A stretch of DNA of 46,876 nt from Deltaproteobacteria bacterium. Lineage in GTDB: Bacteria > Desulfobacterota > Desulfobulbia > Desulfobulbales > VMSU01. Below the pieces are notes generated by a model, which saw only the letters and a program-made list of their open reading frames with translations, had not been told where the DNA came from and searched no databases. This document shows, piece after piece, positions 33,679-43,254 of this stretch. The position numbers were made by a program, and so were the translations under genes. Position 1 is the first letter of the stretch. The number at the start of each line of letters is the position of its first letter. The stretch covers positions 1 to 46,876 of the forward strand of contig JAJXUT010000008.1 of NCBI GenBank assembly GCA_021782655.1, read 5' to 3'.

Positions 33679-34113
33679 ATGGACTTTATGACCGCCATGC
33701 GGATCAGCGGTTCGGCCCTGAAGGCGGAGCGCACCCGGATCAACATCGCCTCCATGAACCTGGCCAACGCCAATACCACCCGCACCATCGAGGGCGGCCC
33801 CTACCGGGCCAAGTCGGTGGTCTTCGGCGCCGCGCCCCTGGCCAATGGTTTTCAGGAGACCTATGACTCGGTGAGCGACCGGCTCCGGCAGGTAGAGGTG
33901 GTGAAGGTGGTGGACGATCCCACCCCCTTCAAGGAGGTTTACGACCCCTCGCATCCGGACGCCGACGCCAACGGCATGGTCAAGATGCCTAACGTCAACA
34001 CCGCCGAGCAGATGGTGGATTTGATGAGCGCCCGCCGCGACTTCGATGCCAACGTGGCGGCCATGGACTCCATCAAGGCCATGGCCCTGCGTTCCCTGGA
34101 CATCAGCCGCTAG
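33679..34113 (+). CDS. flgC: Flagellar basal body rod protein FlgC
   Basis: MDFMTAMRISGSALKAERTRINIASMNLANANTTRT...YDPSHPDADANGMVKMPNVN. Confidence 0.96.
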   Translation: MDFMTAMRISGSALKAERTRINIASMNLANANTTRTIEGGPYRAKSVVFGAAPLANGFQETYDSVSDRLRQVEVVKVVDDPTPFKEVYDPSHPDADANGMVKMPNVNTAEQMVDLMSARRDFDANVAAMDSIKAMALRSLDISR

Positions 34114-34137
34114 GCGGGCGGATTATGAGGAGAAGCG

Positions 34138-34431
34138 ATGAACATCACCGGCATTGATCTCACCCCGGCGGGCCTGACCCCGCTAACCCCCAAGGCGCCG
34201 CCGGCCCAAGGCTCGGGCTTTGGCGATCTCTTGACCAAGGCGGTGGAGGCGGTCAACCGTAAGGGCCAGGAGGCGGAGGCCTTGAGCACGGGCCTGGCCA
34301 CTGGCCAACAGTCCAACATCCACGAGACCATGATCGCCATGGAGGAGAGCGGCATCGCCTTTCGGATGCTGGCCAAGGTGGAGAGCAAGGTGATCGATGC
34401 CTACAAGGAGGTCATGCGGCTGCAACTATGA
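34138..34431 (+). CDS. fliE: Flagellar hook-basal body protein FliE
   Basis: NIHETMIAMEESGIAFRMLAKVESKVIDAYKEVMRLQL C-terminal signature. Confidence 0.94.
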   Translation: MNITGIDLTPAGLTPLTPKAPPAQGSGFGDLLTKAVEAVNRKGQEAEALSTGLATGQQSNIHETMIAMEESGIAFRMLAKVESKVIDAYKEVMRLQL

Positions 34432-34481
34432 TTTGCCGCCCTGACCTTTTACCCTGATTAAATAATCAGATAGGAGTGTAG

Positions 34482-36095
34482 ATGGCCAGTCCCAAGGAGA
34501 TGCTCGCCCAGGTGGTCGCGGTTGCCAAGGAGTTCAGCCCGCTGCAGAAGATCATGGCCGTGGGCCTGGTCGTGATGGTCATGGGCGGGCTGCTCACCAT
34601 GATCATGCGGGGCGGCAAGGTCGCCAATTACCAGGTGCTTTATTCCTCCCTGAGCCAGGAGGACGCGGCGGAGGTGGTGGCCAAGCTCAAGGAGCAGCAC
34701 ATCCCCTACGAGCTGGCCATGAACGGCAGCGTGATCAAGGTGCCGGAGGACAAGGTGCTGGACACCCGGCTTACCCTGGCCGGGGACGGGCTGCCCCGGG
34801 GGGGCGGGGTGGGCTTTGAGATCTTTGACAAGAACGCCTTCGGCACCACCGATTTTGTGCAGAAGATGAACTACCAGCGGGCCTTGCAGGGCGAGCTGGT
34901 CCGGACGATCCGCCAGTTCCAGCAGGTGCAGGACGCCCGGGTGCACATCGCCACCCCGCCGGACTCGGTGTTCATCGACGATCAGAAGCCGCCCACCGCC
35001 TCGGTCAGCCTGAAGCTGCGGGGCGCGGCTCGGCTGGAGCCCAAGCAGGTGCAGGCGATCGTTAATCTAGTGGCCTGCGCGGTGCCGGGGCTGACCGCCG
35101 ACAACATCACCGTGGTGGACACCGCGGGCCATCTTCTGTTCCGCAAGCACAGCGGCGAGGCGGGGGCCTTGTCCGACAGTCAGTTCGAGTATCAGCAGGG
35201 GCTGGAGAAGTCCATGCGCGACAAGCTGGAGAGCATGTTCGGCGAGGTGGTCGGGCAGGGCAAGGTCATCGCCCGGGTGTCGGTGGATCTGGACTTCAAC
35301 CAGGTGGACACCACCGAGGAGGTGTTCGACCCGGACGGACAGGTGGTGCGCAGCGAGCAGACCTTGAACGAGGACAACTCCCAGGGCGGCTCGCCCCAGG
35401 GGATTCCGGGGGTCAAGGGCAATCTTGCCACCTTCAACGAGACCCCGGCGGGCGGTTCCTCGGCCCAGGGCAGTGCCGCCAAGCGTAACAACGTCATCCG
35501 CAACTACGAGATCAGCAAGACCGTCAAGCGCACCAAGGACGCCTTGGGCACCGTCAAGCGGCTGTCGGTGGCGGTGATGGTGGACGGCACCTACCAGAAG
35601 TCGGTGGGCAAGGACGGCAAGACGGAGATGAAGTACGCACCCAGGAGCCCGGAGGAGTTGCAGCTCTACGAAAAGATGGCCAAGGACGCGGTGGGTTTCA
35701 ACCCCGACCGGGGCGACCAGCTCGAGGTGGTGAGCGCCAGTTTCGCCTCCTCGACCGAGCCGGAGTTCAAGCCCGACAACCTGGCGCGCTGGCAGCGGCT
35801 GGTGGAGGCCATGGCCCAGCCCTTGGTCTACCTCTTGGTGGCGGTCTGCTTCGTGTTCTTCGTGATTCGGCCCTTCTTCCGTATCCTCTCCGGGCGTCAG
35901 CTTGACGAGCAACGGCGGGCACTGGCCGCCAGCCGGCCTGGGGGGGCGGTGGCCGACGAGGAGGCGGTTTCGGAGGAAGACCTGTCGCTCAAGCCCATCG
36001 GCATCACCGACAAGGAGAAGATCTACAAGCTGGCCCAGAGCGACCCCGACCGGGCGGCGGATCTGGTGCGGCGCTGGCTGCGGCAAGAGGCGTAA
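34482..36095 (+). CDS. fliF: Flagellar MS-ring protein FliF
   Basis: YQVLYSSLSQEDAAEVVAKLKEQHIPYEL; two TM; C-terminal FliG-binding region. Confidence 0.96.
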   Translation: MASPKEMLAQVVAVAKEFSPLQKIMAVGLVVMVMGGLLTMIMRGGKVANYQVLYSSLSQEDAAEVVAKLKEQHIPYELAMNGSVIKVPEDKVLDTRLTLAGDGLPRGGGVGFEIFDKNAFGTTDFVQKMNYQRALQGELVRTIRQFQQVQDARVHIATPPDSVFIDDQKPPTASVSLKLRGAARLEPKQVQAIVNLVACAVPGLTADNITVVDTAGHLLFRKHSGEAGALSDSQFEYQQGLEKSMRDKLESMFGEVVGQGKVIARVSVDLDFNQVDTTEEVFDPDGQVVRSEQTLNEDNSQGGSPQGIPGVKGNLATFNETPAGGSSAQGSAAKRNNVIRNYEISKTVKRTKDALGTVKRLSVAVMVDGTYQKSVGKDGKTEMKYAPRSPEELQLYEKMAKDAVGFNPDRGDQLEVVSASFASSTEPEFKPDNLARWQRLVEAMAQPLVYLLVAVCFVFFVIRPFFRILSGRQLDEQRRALAASRPGGAVADEEAVSEEDLSLKPIGITDKEKIYKLAQSDPDRAADLVRRWLRQEA

Positions 36096-36098
36096 GGG

Positions 36099-37121
36099 AT
36101 GGCGAAAAAAGAGCAACAGGGTGAAGATGCGCTCTCCGGGCCGGAGAAGGCGGCGATCTTTCTCCTGACCCTGGGCGAGGAGTTCGCGGCCAAGGTCTTT
36201 CAGCGCCTGGACGTGGAGGAGATCAAGATCGTGGGCCGGCAGATGGCCAAGATCGACCACGTCGAGAAGGACGACATCGCCAACCTGCTCAAGGAGTTTC
36301 GCTCCGACGAGGGCGGCGAGGGCCTGTTTCTCTCCGGCGACGATCTCTTGGAGGCGGCCCTGAAGAAGGCCCTGGAGTCGGACAAGGCCAACGCCATCCT
36401 GGAGGACATCCGTTCCGACTGGCGGCTGACCCTGTTTCAGAAGGCCAGAAAACTCGACCCCCGCATCCTGGTAAACTTCCTGCGCAACGAGCACCCCCAG
36501 ACCATCGCCCTGGTGATGGCGGTGTTGGAGCAATCCCAGGCGGCGGTGATCCTGGGCGAGTTGAAGGAGGAGCAGCGGGTGGAGGTCATCATCCGCATGA
36601 GCGAGCTGGACAAGGTCAGTCCCGAGATCCTAGTCGAGATCGACCGGGTATTGCAGGAGGAGTTGCTCTCGGTGGAGGGGGTCGAGGGCCAGCGTCTGGG
36701 CGGGGTTGAGGCGGTGGCCGAGATCTTGAACAATGCCGACCGGGCCTTGGAGTCCTCGATCCTGGAGGCGGTGGAGGAGCAGCGTGAGGAACTGGCCGAC
36801 GAGATCAGGCGCCTGATGTTCGTCTTCGACGACCTGATCGGGGTGGATGATCGCGGCATCATGGCCATCTTGAAGGAGGTCAGCTCCGATGACCTGAAGC
36901 TGGCCTTGAAGACCGCAGCCCCTGATCTTCAGGCCAAGATCTTCAAGAACATGTCCCAGCGGGCGGTGGAGATGCTTAAGGAAGACATGGAGATGATGGG
37001 CCCCACCCGCTTGAAGGACGTGGAGGCGGCCCAGCAGTCGATCTTAAAGATCGCCAAGCGTCTGGAGCAGGAGGGTAAGGTGCAGCTCTCCGCCGGCGGG
37101 GGTGATGATGAGTTCGTCTAG
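36099..37121 (+). CDS. fliG: Flagellar motor switch protein FliG
   Basis: FLRNEHPQTIALVMAVL (EHPQ motif), LMFVFDDLIGVDDRGI, FKNMSQRAVEMLKEDMEMMGPTRLKDVE. Confidence 0.97.
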   Translation: MAKKEQQGEDALSGPEKAAIFLLTLGEEFAAKVFQRLDVEEIKIVGRQMAKIDHVEKDDIANLLKEFRSDEGGEGLFLSGDDLLEAALKKALESDKANAILEDIRSDWRLTLFQKARKLDPRILVNFLRNEHPQTIALVMAVLEQSQAAVILGELKEEQRVEVIIRMSELDKVSPEILVEIDRVLQEELLSVEGVEGQRLGGVEAVAEILNNADRALESSILEAVEEQREELADEIRRLMFVFDDLIGVDDRGIMAILKEVSSDDLKLALKTAAPDLQAKIFKNMSQRAVEMLKEDMEMMGPTRLKDVEAAQQSILKIAKRLEQEGKVQLSAGGGDDEFV

Positions 37122-37881
37122 GGTCATCAAGTCGGCGCGGCAGGGCGGCGGCCATAATATCCTGGTCAGCCGTCCGGCGGGCGAGCGGCCGGCCACGGGT
37201 GATTTTCACGCCCTGGCCTCCCTGTGGCAGTCGGACGACCGGGAGCTAGCCGCGGCCGTAGGCGAGCTGGAGACGGCCCGCGAGCGTTTGCGCCAGGAGA
37301 GGGAGCAAGCCAAGGCGGAGTGCGAGGCCCTGGTGGCCGCAGCCCAGGCCCGGGTGGAAGAAATCGAAAAAACGGCCTTTGAAGCAGGTTTTTTGGCAGG
37401 TAAAAACGAGGCCGAGACGGAGGGACGGCGGCGGCTCGCCGAGTTCGCGGCCCAGATCGACACCCTGCTGGCCGGCATCGAGCAGGATCGCCAGCGGCTC
37501 CACGACCGTTACGAGGCCGACATTCTGACCCTGGTCAAGGCCATGGTCGATCGGGCGCTGTTCCACGAGGCGCGGGTCAACCCCCAGGCCATCGAGGTCT
37601 GCCTCAAGACCGCCCTCGCCTATGTGGTGGAGAATTCCAGCGTCACCGCCCGGCTGCACGGCGAGGACCTGGCGCGGCTTAGGCAGGTGGCGATGGAGCG
37701 GCCTGAGCTTTTGGCCGGGCACCGCAAAATCGAGCTGGTCGAAGACCCGATGATCTCGCCTGGCGGCTGTCTGCTCGAGACCTCCTTCGGCGAGGTTGAC
37801 GCCACCCTGGAATCCCGGCGCGACAAGGTCTTCGCCGCCATCGACGCGGTGTTGCGACAGGCGGCGCAACTTGCGCCATGA
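37102..37881 (+). CDS. fliH: Flagellar assembly protein FliH
   Basis: Between fliG and fliI; C-terminal FliH domain (GGCLLETSFGEVDATLESR). Confidence 0.88.
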   Translation: MMMSSSRVIKSARQGGGHNILVSRPAGERPATGDFHALASLWQSDDRELAAAVGELETARERLRQEREQAKAECEALVAAAQARVEEIEKTAFEAGFLAGKNEAETEGRRRLAEFAAQIDTLLAGIEQDRQRLHDRYEADILTLVKAMVDRALFHEARVNPQAIEVCLKTALAYVVENSSVTARLHGEDLARLRQVAMERPELLAGHRKIELVEDPMISPGGCLLETSFGEVDATLESRRDKVFAAIDAVLRQAAQLAP

Positions 37882-39182
37882 ACTTCGAGCATTGCCTGCA
37901 AGCGGTGCGCGACGCCGAGCTGATCGCGGTGCGGGGCCGGGTCAGCCAGGTGATCGGCATGGTGGTGGAGAGCCAGGGGCCGGGCATCCCGGTGGGCAGT
38001 ATGTGCGAAATCAGCACCTTCCGGGGCCAGGGCCGGGTGCCGGCGGAGGTGGTCGGTTTCCGGGAGGGCCGGGCCCTACTTATGCCCCTGGGCGAGATGC
38101 GGGGGGTGGAGCCGGGCAGCGTCATCCAGCAGGTGGGCGGCCAGGCGGCGGCCCCGGTGTCCGAGTCCATGTTGGGCCGGGTGATCGACGGCCTGGGCCA
38201 TCCGGTGGACGGCAAGGGGCCGTTGATGACCAAGACCAGCTACCCCCTGTACGCCGAGCCCTTAAACCCCATGGAGCGGGAGAGGATCACCGAGCCTATC
38301 GATGTCGGGGTGCGGGCCATCAACGGGCTGCTCACCCTGGGCAAGGGTCAGCGGATCGGCATCCTGGCCGGTTCCGGGGTGGGCAAGAGCACCTTGCTCG
38401 GCATGATCGCCCGCCACACCGCCGCCGATGTCAGCGTCATCGCCCTGGTGGGTGAACGGGGCCGGGAGTTGAAGGACTTCATCGAGCGTGACCTGGGGCC
38501 GGAGGGCCTGGCCCGTTCGGTGGTGGTGGTGGCCACCTCGGATCAGCCGCCCCTGGTGCGGATGCGGGGGGCGTATCTGGCCACCGCCATCGCCGAGTAT
38601 TTCCGCGACCTGGGCCGGGACGTGATCATGATGATGGACTCGGTCACCCGGTTTGCCATGTCCAGTAGGGAGGTGGGCCTGGCGATCGGCGAGCCGCCCA
38701 CCTCCCGGGGCTACACCCCCTCGGTGTTCTCCCAGTTGCCCAAGCTCCTGGAACGGGCCGGCACCTGCCGGGGCCGTGGCAGCATCACTGGCATCTACAC
38801 GGTGCTGGTGGAGGGTGACGACATGAACGAGCCGATCGGCGACGCGGTGCGCTCCATCGTGGACGGCCATATCGCCCTCTCCCGCGACCTGGCCAGCCAG
38901 GGCCATTACCCGGCCATTGAGATCCTGGGCAGCATCAGCCGTTGCATGAGCGACGTGATGCCCAAGGAGCATATGGGCCGGGCGCATCGTTTTTTGGAGA
39001 CCCTGGCCACCTACCGCAAATCGGAGGATCTGATCAATATCGGCGCCTACGCCAAGGGCAGCAACCCCAGGATCGACAAGGCGATCACCATGATCGACGG
39101 CCTAAACGCCTTCCTCCGGCAGGAGGTGGACGAACGGGTGTCGCTGGCCGAGAGCGAGGGCGCCCTGGCGGCGCTGGTGTGA
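37878..39182 (+). CDS. fliI: Flagellum-specific ATPase FliI
   Basis: AGSGVGKSTLLGMIARHT; DSVTRFAMSSREVGLAIGEPPTSRGYTPSVFSQLPKLLERAG. Confidence 0.97.
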   Translation: MNFEHCLQAVRDAELIAVRGRVSQVIGMVVESQGPGIPVGSMCEISTFRGQGRVPAEVVGFREGRALLMPLGEMRGVEPGSVIQQVGGQAAAPVSESMLGRVIDGLGHPVDGKGPLMTKTSYPLYAEPLNPMERERITEPIDVGVRAINGLLTLGKGQRIGILAGSGVGKSTLLGMIARHTAADVSVIALVGERGRELKDFIERDLGPEGLARSVVVVATSDQPPLVRMRGAYLATAIAEYFRDLGRDVIMMMDSVTRFAMSSREVGLAIGEPPTSRGYTPSVFSQLPKLLERAGTCRGRGSITGIYTVLVEGDDMNEPIGDAVRSIVDGHIALSRDLASQGHYPAIEILGSISRCMSDVMPKEHMGRAHRFLETLATYRKSEDLINIGAYAKGSNPRIDKAITMIDGLNAFLRQEVDERVSLAESEGALAALV

Positions 39183-39220
39183 GGCGGGGCGCCGTGAACC
39201 ACCGCCAGCTGTAACCACTC

Positions 39221-39667
39221 ATGGCCTACCACTATAGACTAGAGACCCTGCTGACCGTGCGCCGCAACTTCGAGGAGCAGGCCAAGCAACGGCTGGCGCG
39301 CGAGTTGTTCGTGCTGGAGAACCACCAGCTCCACCTGCGGGAGTTGGTGGAACGGCGGCTGGCGCTTTGCGCGGCCTTCGAGGAGCGTCAGCAACAGACG
39401 ATCTCCGCCCCCATGTTTGGTTTCTACGTCGAGGCCATCCACCTGAAAAACCGGGAGATCGTCTTCCAGAACCAGGCCGTCCTGGCCCAGCAGGAGTTGA
39501 TCGAGGGGGCGCGGGCCGAGCTGCTGGCCAGGGTCAGGGCCCGCCAGGTGGTGGAGCGGCTAAGGGAGAAGGATTTTCTCCGCTGGCGGCAAGAGGTGGC
39601 CAAGAAGGAACAGGTCGAGGGCGACGAGCAGGTGATGATGCGTTTCGGCAGGGAGGAGAGGCGATGA
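39221..39667 (+). CDS. fliJ: Flagellar export protein FliJ
   Basis: Coiled-coil 148 aa, YRLETLLTVRRNFEEQAKQRLARE; after fliI. Confidence 0.85.
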   Translation: MAYHYRLETLLTVRRNFEEQAKQRLARELFVLENHQLHLRELVERRLALCAAFEERQQQTISAPMFGFYVEAIHLKNREIVFQNQAVLAQQELIEGARAELLARVRARQVVERLREKDFLRWRQEVAKKEQVEGDEQVMMRFGREERR

Positions 39668-40164
39668 TCAAGAAGACCCTGGTGCTGGCGGCGGTGACCG
39701 TGGGCTTGATGGCGGGCGGCGGGGCGGCGCTTCACGCCTTGGATCGGCAGCCGGTCAAGGCGGTGACCCCCGACGATGTCGCCAAGGCCCTGCAGATCAA
39801 GGCCCGGGAGGCGACGGTGGCCAAGAAGGAGGCGGAGTTGGTCAAACAGGAGGCGGGCCAGGCCCAGTTGCAGAAGGATCTGGACGATAAGCTCGCCCGC
39901 CTCGCCGCCATGCAGGCCGAGTTGAAGAACCAGTTGGCCGCCTTGAAGGGCGCCCAGCGTCAGGAGTTCGTCAATCTGATCAAGATCTACAGCGCCATGA
40001 GCCCGACCAAGGTGGCGCCCCTGCTCGACGGCATGGATGACGGCCAGGTGGTCAAGATCCTGCGGGCCATGAAGCCCGCCCAGGTGGCCAAGATCATGCC
40101 CAAGCTCAAGCAGGAGAAGGCGGTCTCGGTCAGCCAGGAGATGGGACTCTTGAAGCAGCCGTGA
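39664..40164 (+). CDS. MotE-like (MgtE-N-type) periplasmic/cytoplasmic coiled-coil motor-associated protein
   Basis: N-terminal TM, coiled coil, IKIYSAMSPTKVAPLLDGMDDGQVVKILRAMKPAQVAKIMPKL; ATG 39664 overlaps fliJ stop. Confidence 0.8.
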   Translation: MIKKTLVLAAVTVGLMAGGGAALHALDRQPVKAVTPDDVAKALQIKAREATVAKKEAELVKQEAGQAQLQKDLDDKLARLAAMQAELKNQLAALKGAQRQEFVNLIKIYSAMSPTKVAPLLDGMDDGQVVKILRAMKPAQVAKIMPKLKQEKAVSVSQEMGLLKQP

Positions 40165-40619
40165 GGGCGGAAGACGGATCTTGGCTGGGGCTGGGCGCAA
40201 CCACCCCCGGCGCCGTCTCTGGCCGCCCTTCCTTCTTCCTTCGTTTTGCTTGCCTGGCTCCTTGTTCGATTTTCTCGCCAATTAGACCGGTTAGCTACCT
40301 ATTGCCAGTTGCCCTGGTTTTACTCCCAAACTGGCGGCCCTGATTTTTAGTCGTTTTTGCCCTCCTTTTACCTGAGTTTCCCCTCTTTTTTTCTTATCAA
40401 TTCCGGCAACAAATTATAATTTATACTGCTATTGCAGTAGGTTAAGCCTTACTCCCCCGCATAACTGATAAAGCATATCATTATCTTTTCTAGCTGCCTT
40501 AAACTGAAAAAAAACTCCAAAATTATTTGACACGCTGTTGCCTCTCTGCCAGACTGGCCTAAGTAGGAATACTTGGGCCAACCCAGTTGTTTTTCTCTCC
40601 TCCCGCCATTTTGGTAGCC

Positions 40620-42425
40620 ATGACCGAAGACGCCGTCCCCGCCAGTCCTGTTCAGCTCGCCGAGCGGCTGGAGCTGTTTCTGGAAGGCCCGCGCAGCCTG
40701 GGGCCGCGTACCGAGCCTGACTTCATGGACATGGGGCAGGCCTTGCGGGAGGTGTACGACCAGGCCGGGGCCTTGAGTGGTGGGATGCGGGAGACGGTTG
40801 ACCTGCTGGGCGACCCGGAAAGCGGCGTCCTGAGCGTCCTGGGGCGGCTGGCCGAGGACAGTCTCGCCGAGCTGAAGGGCCGAGAGCAGGCGATCGGTGC
40901 CAACTTCGAGGCGGTCAAGGAGGTCTTTCTCCAGGTGGCCAACCTTAACTACCAGGCCGATTCCCTGGGGCAGATCGGCCTGTTTTTGCGGGTCATCGGG
41001 CTTAACTTCAACATCGAGTGCGCCCATATCCACGAGTCCGGGGGTGAGTTCGCGATGGTGGCCCAGGAGCTGTTGCAGCTCGCGGGCCGGATCTCTCAGG
41101 TGGCGGCGGAGATCGCCGAGGATTGCCTGCTGATGAGCGCCGACCAGGGCCAGACCCGGGGCGGCATCGTCCGGGAGATGAGGGCCTTGACCGCCCTGGC
41201 CCGGGAGACCGAGGGCACGGTGATCGCGGCGGTCAATAAGACCAGGGGGATCATGGAGCGGGCCCTGGCCGCCCTTTCCGAGGCCGAGGCCCACTCGCGG
41301 GCCATCGCCGGCCAGGTGGGCGAAATTGTGGTCCGCATCCAGCTCCACGACAGCATGAGCCAAAGGCTGGCCCACCTGGCGCAGGCCATGAGCACGGTGA
41401 TCGCCACCCTGCGTCAGACCGGCCAGGGGCCGGCGGAGGGGGAGCAGCTCAAGGCCCTGGCCGGGGCCTGGCGGATTGTGGTACTGCAAGGCGGCCAGCT
41501 CGACCGGATCATCGAGGAGATCGAGGAGGCGGGCGGCCAGAGCCTCGCCTCCTTTCAGGTGATCGACCAAGAAATTGCCGCCCTGAGCGAGGGGTTCGCC
41601 GTCCTGGGGGGCCGGGAGCAGGGGGAGGCCCTGTCCTTCCTGCATCAGTCGCTGGCCGGGCTTGGCGACACCATGGGCCAGGCGGCAGCCATCATCGCCA
41701 CCTTGAAGGCCAGCACCGGCCAGGTGGGCGGCATGGTGGGCCGGCTTAACCGGCACATGCGGCAGATCGAGGATGTCGGCTTTGAGATTCATCTCAAGGC
41801 CTTAAACGCCATCATCAAGGCGGCGGGGCTGTTTGGGGATTGCTCCCGCATCCTGGATGTGCTGGCCCTGGAGACCAAGGAGTTGGCCGACCGGGCCGGG
41901 GCCTTCGTGGCCAGGGCCAGCCAGATTCATCAGGTGATGGGCGGGGCGATTGGCCGCTTGCGCAAGGATGACGACGGCGACTTGGCCCTGCAGACGCATC
42001 AGGGGCGGCTGACGGCGGCGGTTGACGAGATCGCCGGGCGGCTGGCTAAGTTCCGTCGGGATACCGACCGGTGCGCCGGGGATTCCCAGGCCCTGCGCCA
42101 GACGATCGGCCAGGTTAGCGACCGCCTGCGCCGGTTTCTGCCGGGGCTGGTCGAGGAACTGGCCGGCCAGCGGCGGCAGTTAGAGGCGTTTGCCGAGGAG
42201 ATGGCGGTCTGGGGCCGGCAGTTGAGTGAGGCGGAGCTAAACGAGGTGGCCATCGGCCTGATGCAGATCTACACCACTGACCAGGAGCGGGAGTTGCACG
42301 CCGCCTTCCTGGGGATAAGCGAGGCCAAGGCCCCGGAAGGCGGGAAGTCCGAGGCGGACGAGGCGCTGTTCTTCGATCCCCCGGCGGAGCAGGAGGAGTT
42401 GGGCGACAACGTCGAGTTGTTCTGA
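40620..42425 (+). CDS. Soluble methyl-accepting-chemotaxis-like protein with degenerate signalling tip
   Basis: Long helical protein without TM; IEDVGFEIHLKALNAIIKAAGLFGDCSRILDVLALETKELAD aligns by eye to MCP hairpin tip; IQLHDSMSQRLAHLAQAM motif; adjacent to STAS/cheY/cheA. Confidence 0.7.
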   Translation: MTEDAVPASPVQLAERLELFLEGPRSLGPRTEPDFMDMGQALREVYDQAGALSGGMRETVDLLGDPESGVLSVLGRLAEDSLAELKGREQAIGANFEAVKEVFLQVANLNYQADSLGQIGLFLRVIGLNFNIECAHIHESGGEFAMVAQELLQLAGRISQVAAEIAEDCLLMSADQGQTRGGIVREMRALTALARETEGTVIAAVNKTRGIMERALAALSEAEAHSRAIAGQVGEIVVRIQLHDSMSQRLAHLAQAMSTVIATLRQTGQGPAEGEQLKALAGAWRIVVLQGGQLDRIIEEIEEAGGQSLASFQVIDQEIAALSEGFAVLGGREQGEALSFLHQSLAGLGDTMGQAAAIIATLKASTGQVGGMVGRLNRHMRQIEDVGFEIHLKALNAIIKAAGLFGDCSRILDVLALETKELADRAGAFVARASQIHQVMGGAIGRLRKDDDGDLALQTHQGRLTAAVDEIAGRLAKFRRDTDRCAGDSQALRQTIGQVSDRLRRFLPGLVEELAGQRRQLEAFAEEMAVWGRQLSEAELNEVAIGLMQIYTTDQERELHAAFLGISEAKAPEGGKSEADEALFFDPPAEQEELGDNVELF

Positions 42426-42440
42426 GTCGGACTTTTTAAG

Positions 42441-42477
42441 GCGGGCCTCCTGCCCCTGTGGGCGGCGAGAGGCCCGC
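42441..42477. other. Strong intergenic hairpin between MCP-like gene and STAS gene
   Basis: GCGGGCCTC (42441-42449) pairs with GAGGCCCGC (42469-42477); inner stem GCCC-ctgt-GGGC; no T-tract. Confidence 0.75.
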
Positions 42478-42504
42478 GTTCTCGGACATATAGGAGGGAC
42501 GGAC

Positions 42505-42852
42505 ATGGAATGGACGCTTGAGCATGGGGGGCCGGAGTCGGCCCGGTTGAAACTTGGCGGGGCCTTGACCCTGGAGTTTGCCGTCGAGTTGCGGGAGGTG
42601 CTGAGGCAGGCCATCAACACCGTGCCTGACTTGGTGATCGAGCTGGACCGCGGCGCCGAGGCGGATCTCTCCTGCCTGCAACTCTTCTGCGCCGCCCACC
42701 GGGCGGCCTTTTCTGCGGGCCGCAAACTCGCCCTCGATCCCCAGCGGCCGGAGTCGTTCCATCTCCTGGCCAACGCGGCGGGGCTGTGCCGCCGTCAGGG
42801 CTGCACCATCGACCCCAAGGTGCGTTGCATTTTGTCGGGAGGGGAGGCGTGA
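42505..42852 (+). CDS. STAS-domain protein (chemotaxis-associated)
   Basis: ARLKLGGALTLEFAVELREVLRQAI...VIELDRGAEADLSCLQLFCAAHRAAFSAGRKL. Confidence 0.82.
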   Translation: MEWTLEHGGPESARLKLGGALTLEFAVELREVLRQAINTVPDLVIELDRGAEADLSCLQLFCAAHRAAFSAGRKLALDPQRPESFHLLANAAGLCRRQGCTIDPKVRCILSGGEA

Positions 42853-43217
42853 TGGCCAAGTGCATCCTGACGGTGGATGATTCGGCTAGCATCCGGCAGA
42901 TGGTGGGCTTCACCCTGAAGGCGGCGGGTTACGAGGTGATCGAGGCGGTGGACGGCGTCGACGCCCTGGCCAAGTTGAACGGGAGCAAGGTCGGGATGAT
43001 CATCACCGACCTCAACATGCCCAACATGAACGGCATCGAGCTGACCCGGGCCGTCCGGGCCGAGGCGGCCCACAAGTTCGTGCCCATTGTCCTGCTCACC
43101 ACCGAGAGCCAGGACGGCAAGAAGCAAGAGGGCCGGGCCGCCGGGGCCACCGGCTGGATCGTCAAGCCCTTCAAGCCCGAGCAGTTGCTGGCGGTGGTCA
43201 AGAAGCTGATCGGCTGA
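42852..43217 (+). CDS. cheY: CheY-like response regulator
   Basis: KCILTVDDSASIRQMVGFTLKAAGYEV...MIITDLNMPNMNGIELTRAVR...LLTTES...GWIVKPF. Confidence 0.95.
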   Translation: MAKCILTVDDSASIRQMVGFTLKAAGYEVIEAVDGVDALAKLNGSKVGMIITDLNMPNMNGIELTRAVRAEAAHKFVPIVLLTTESQDGKKQEGRAAGATGWIVKPFKPEQLLAVVKKLIG

Positions 43218-43254
43218 CCTTGGCGGCCGGATTAAAACTGAGAGACGCAATACT

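Noticed and set aside
40527-40540. Sigma54-like TTGACACGCTGTTGC upstream of the MCP-like gene
   Set aside because: -24 element is GA rather than GG and the spacing to GC is 9, not 10; also a poor sigma70 promoter because no -10 box lies at the right distance.
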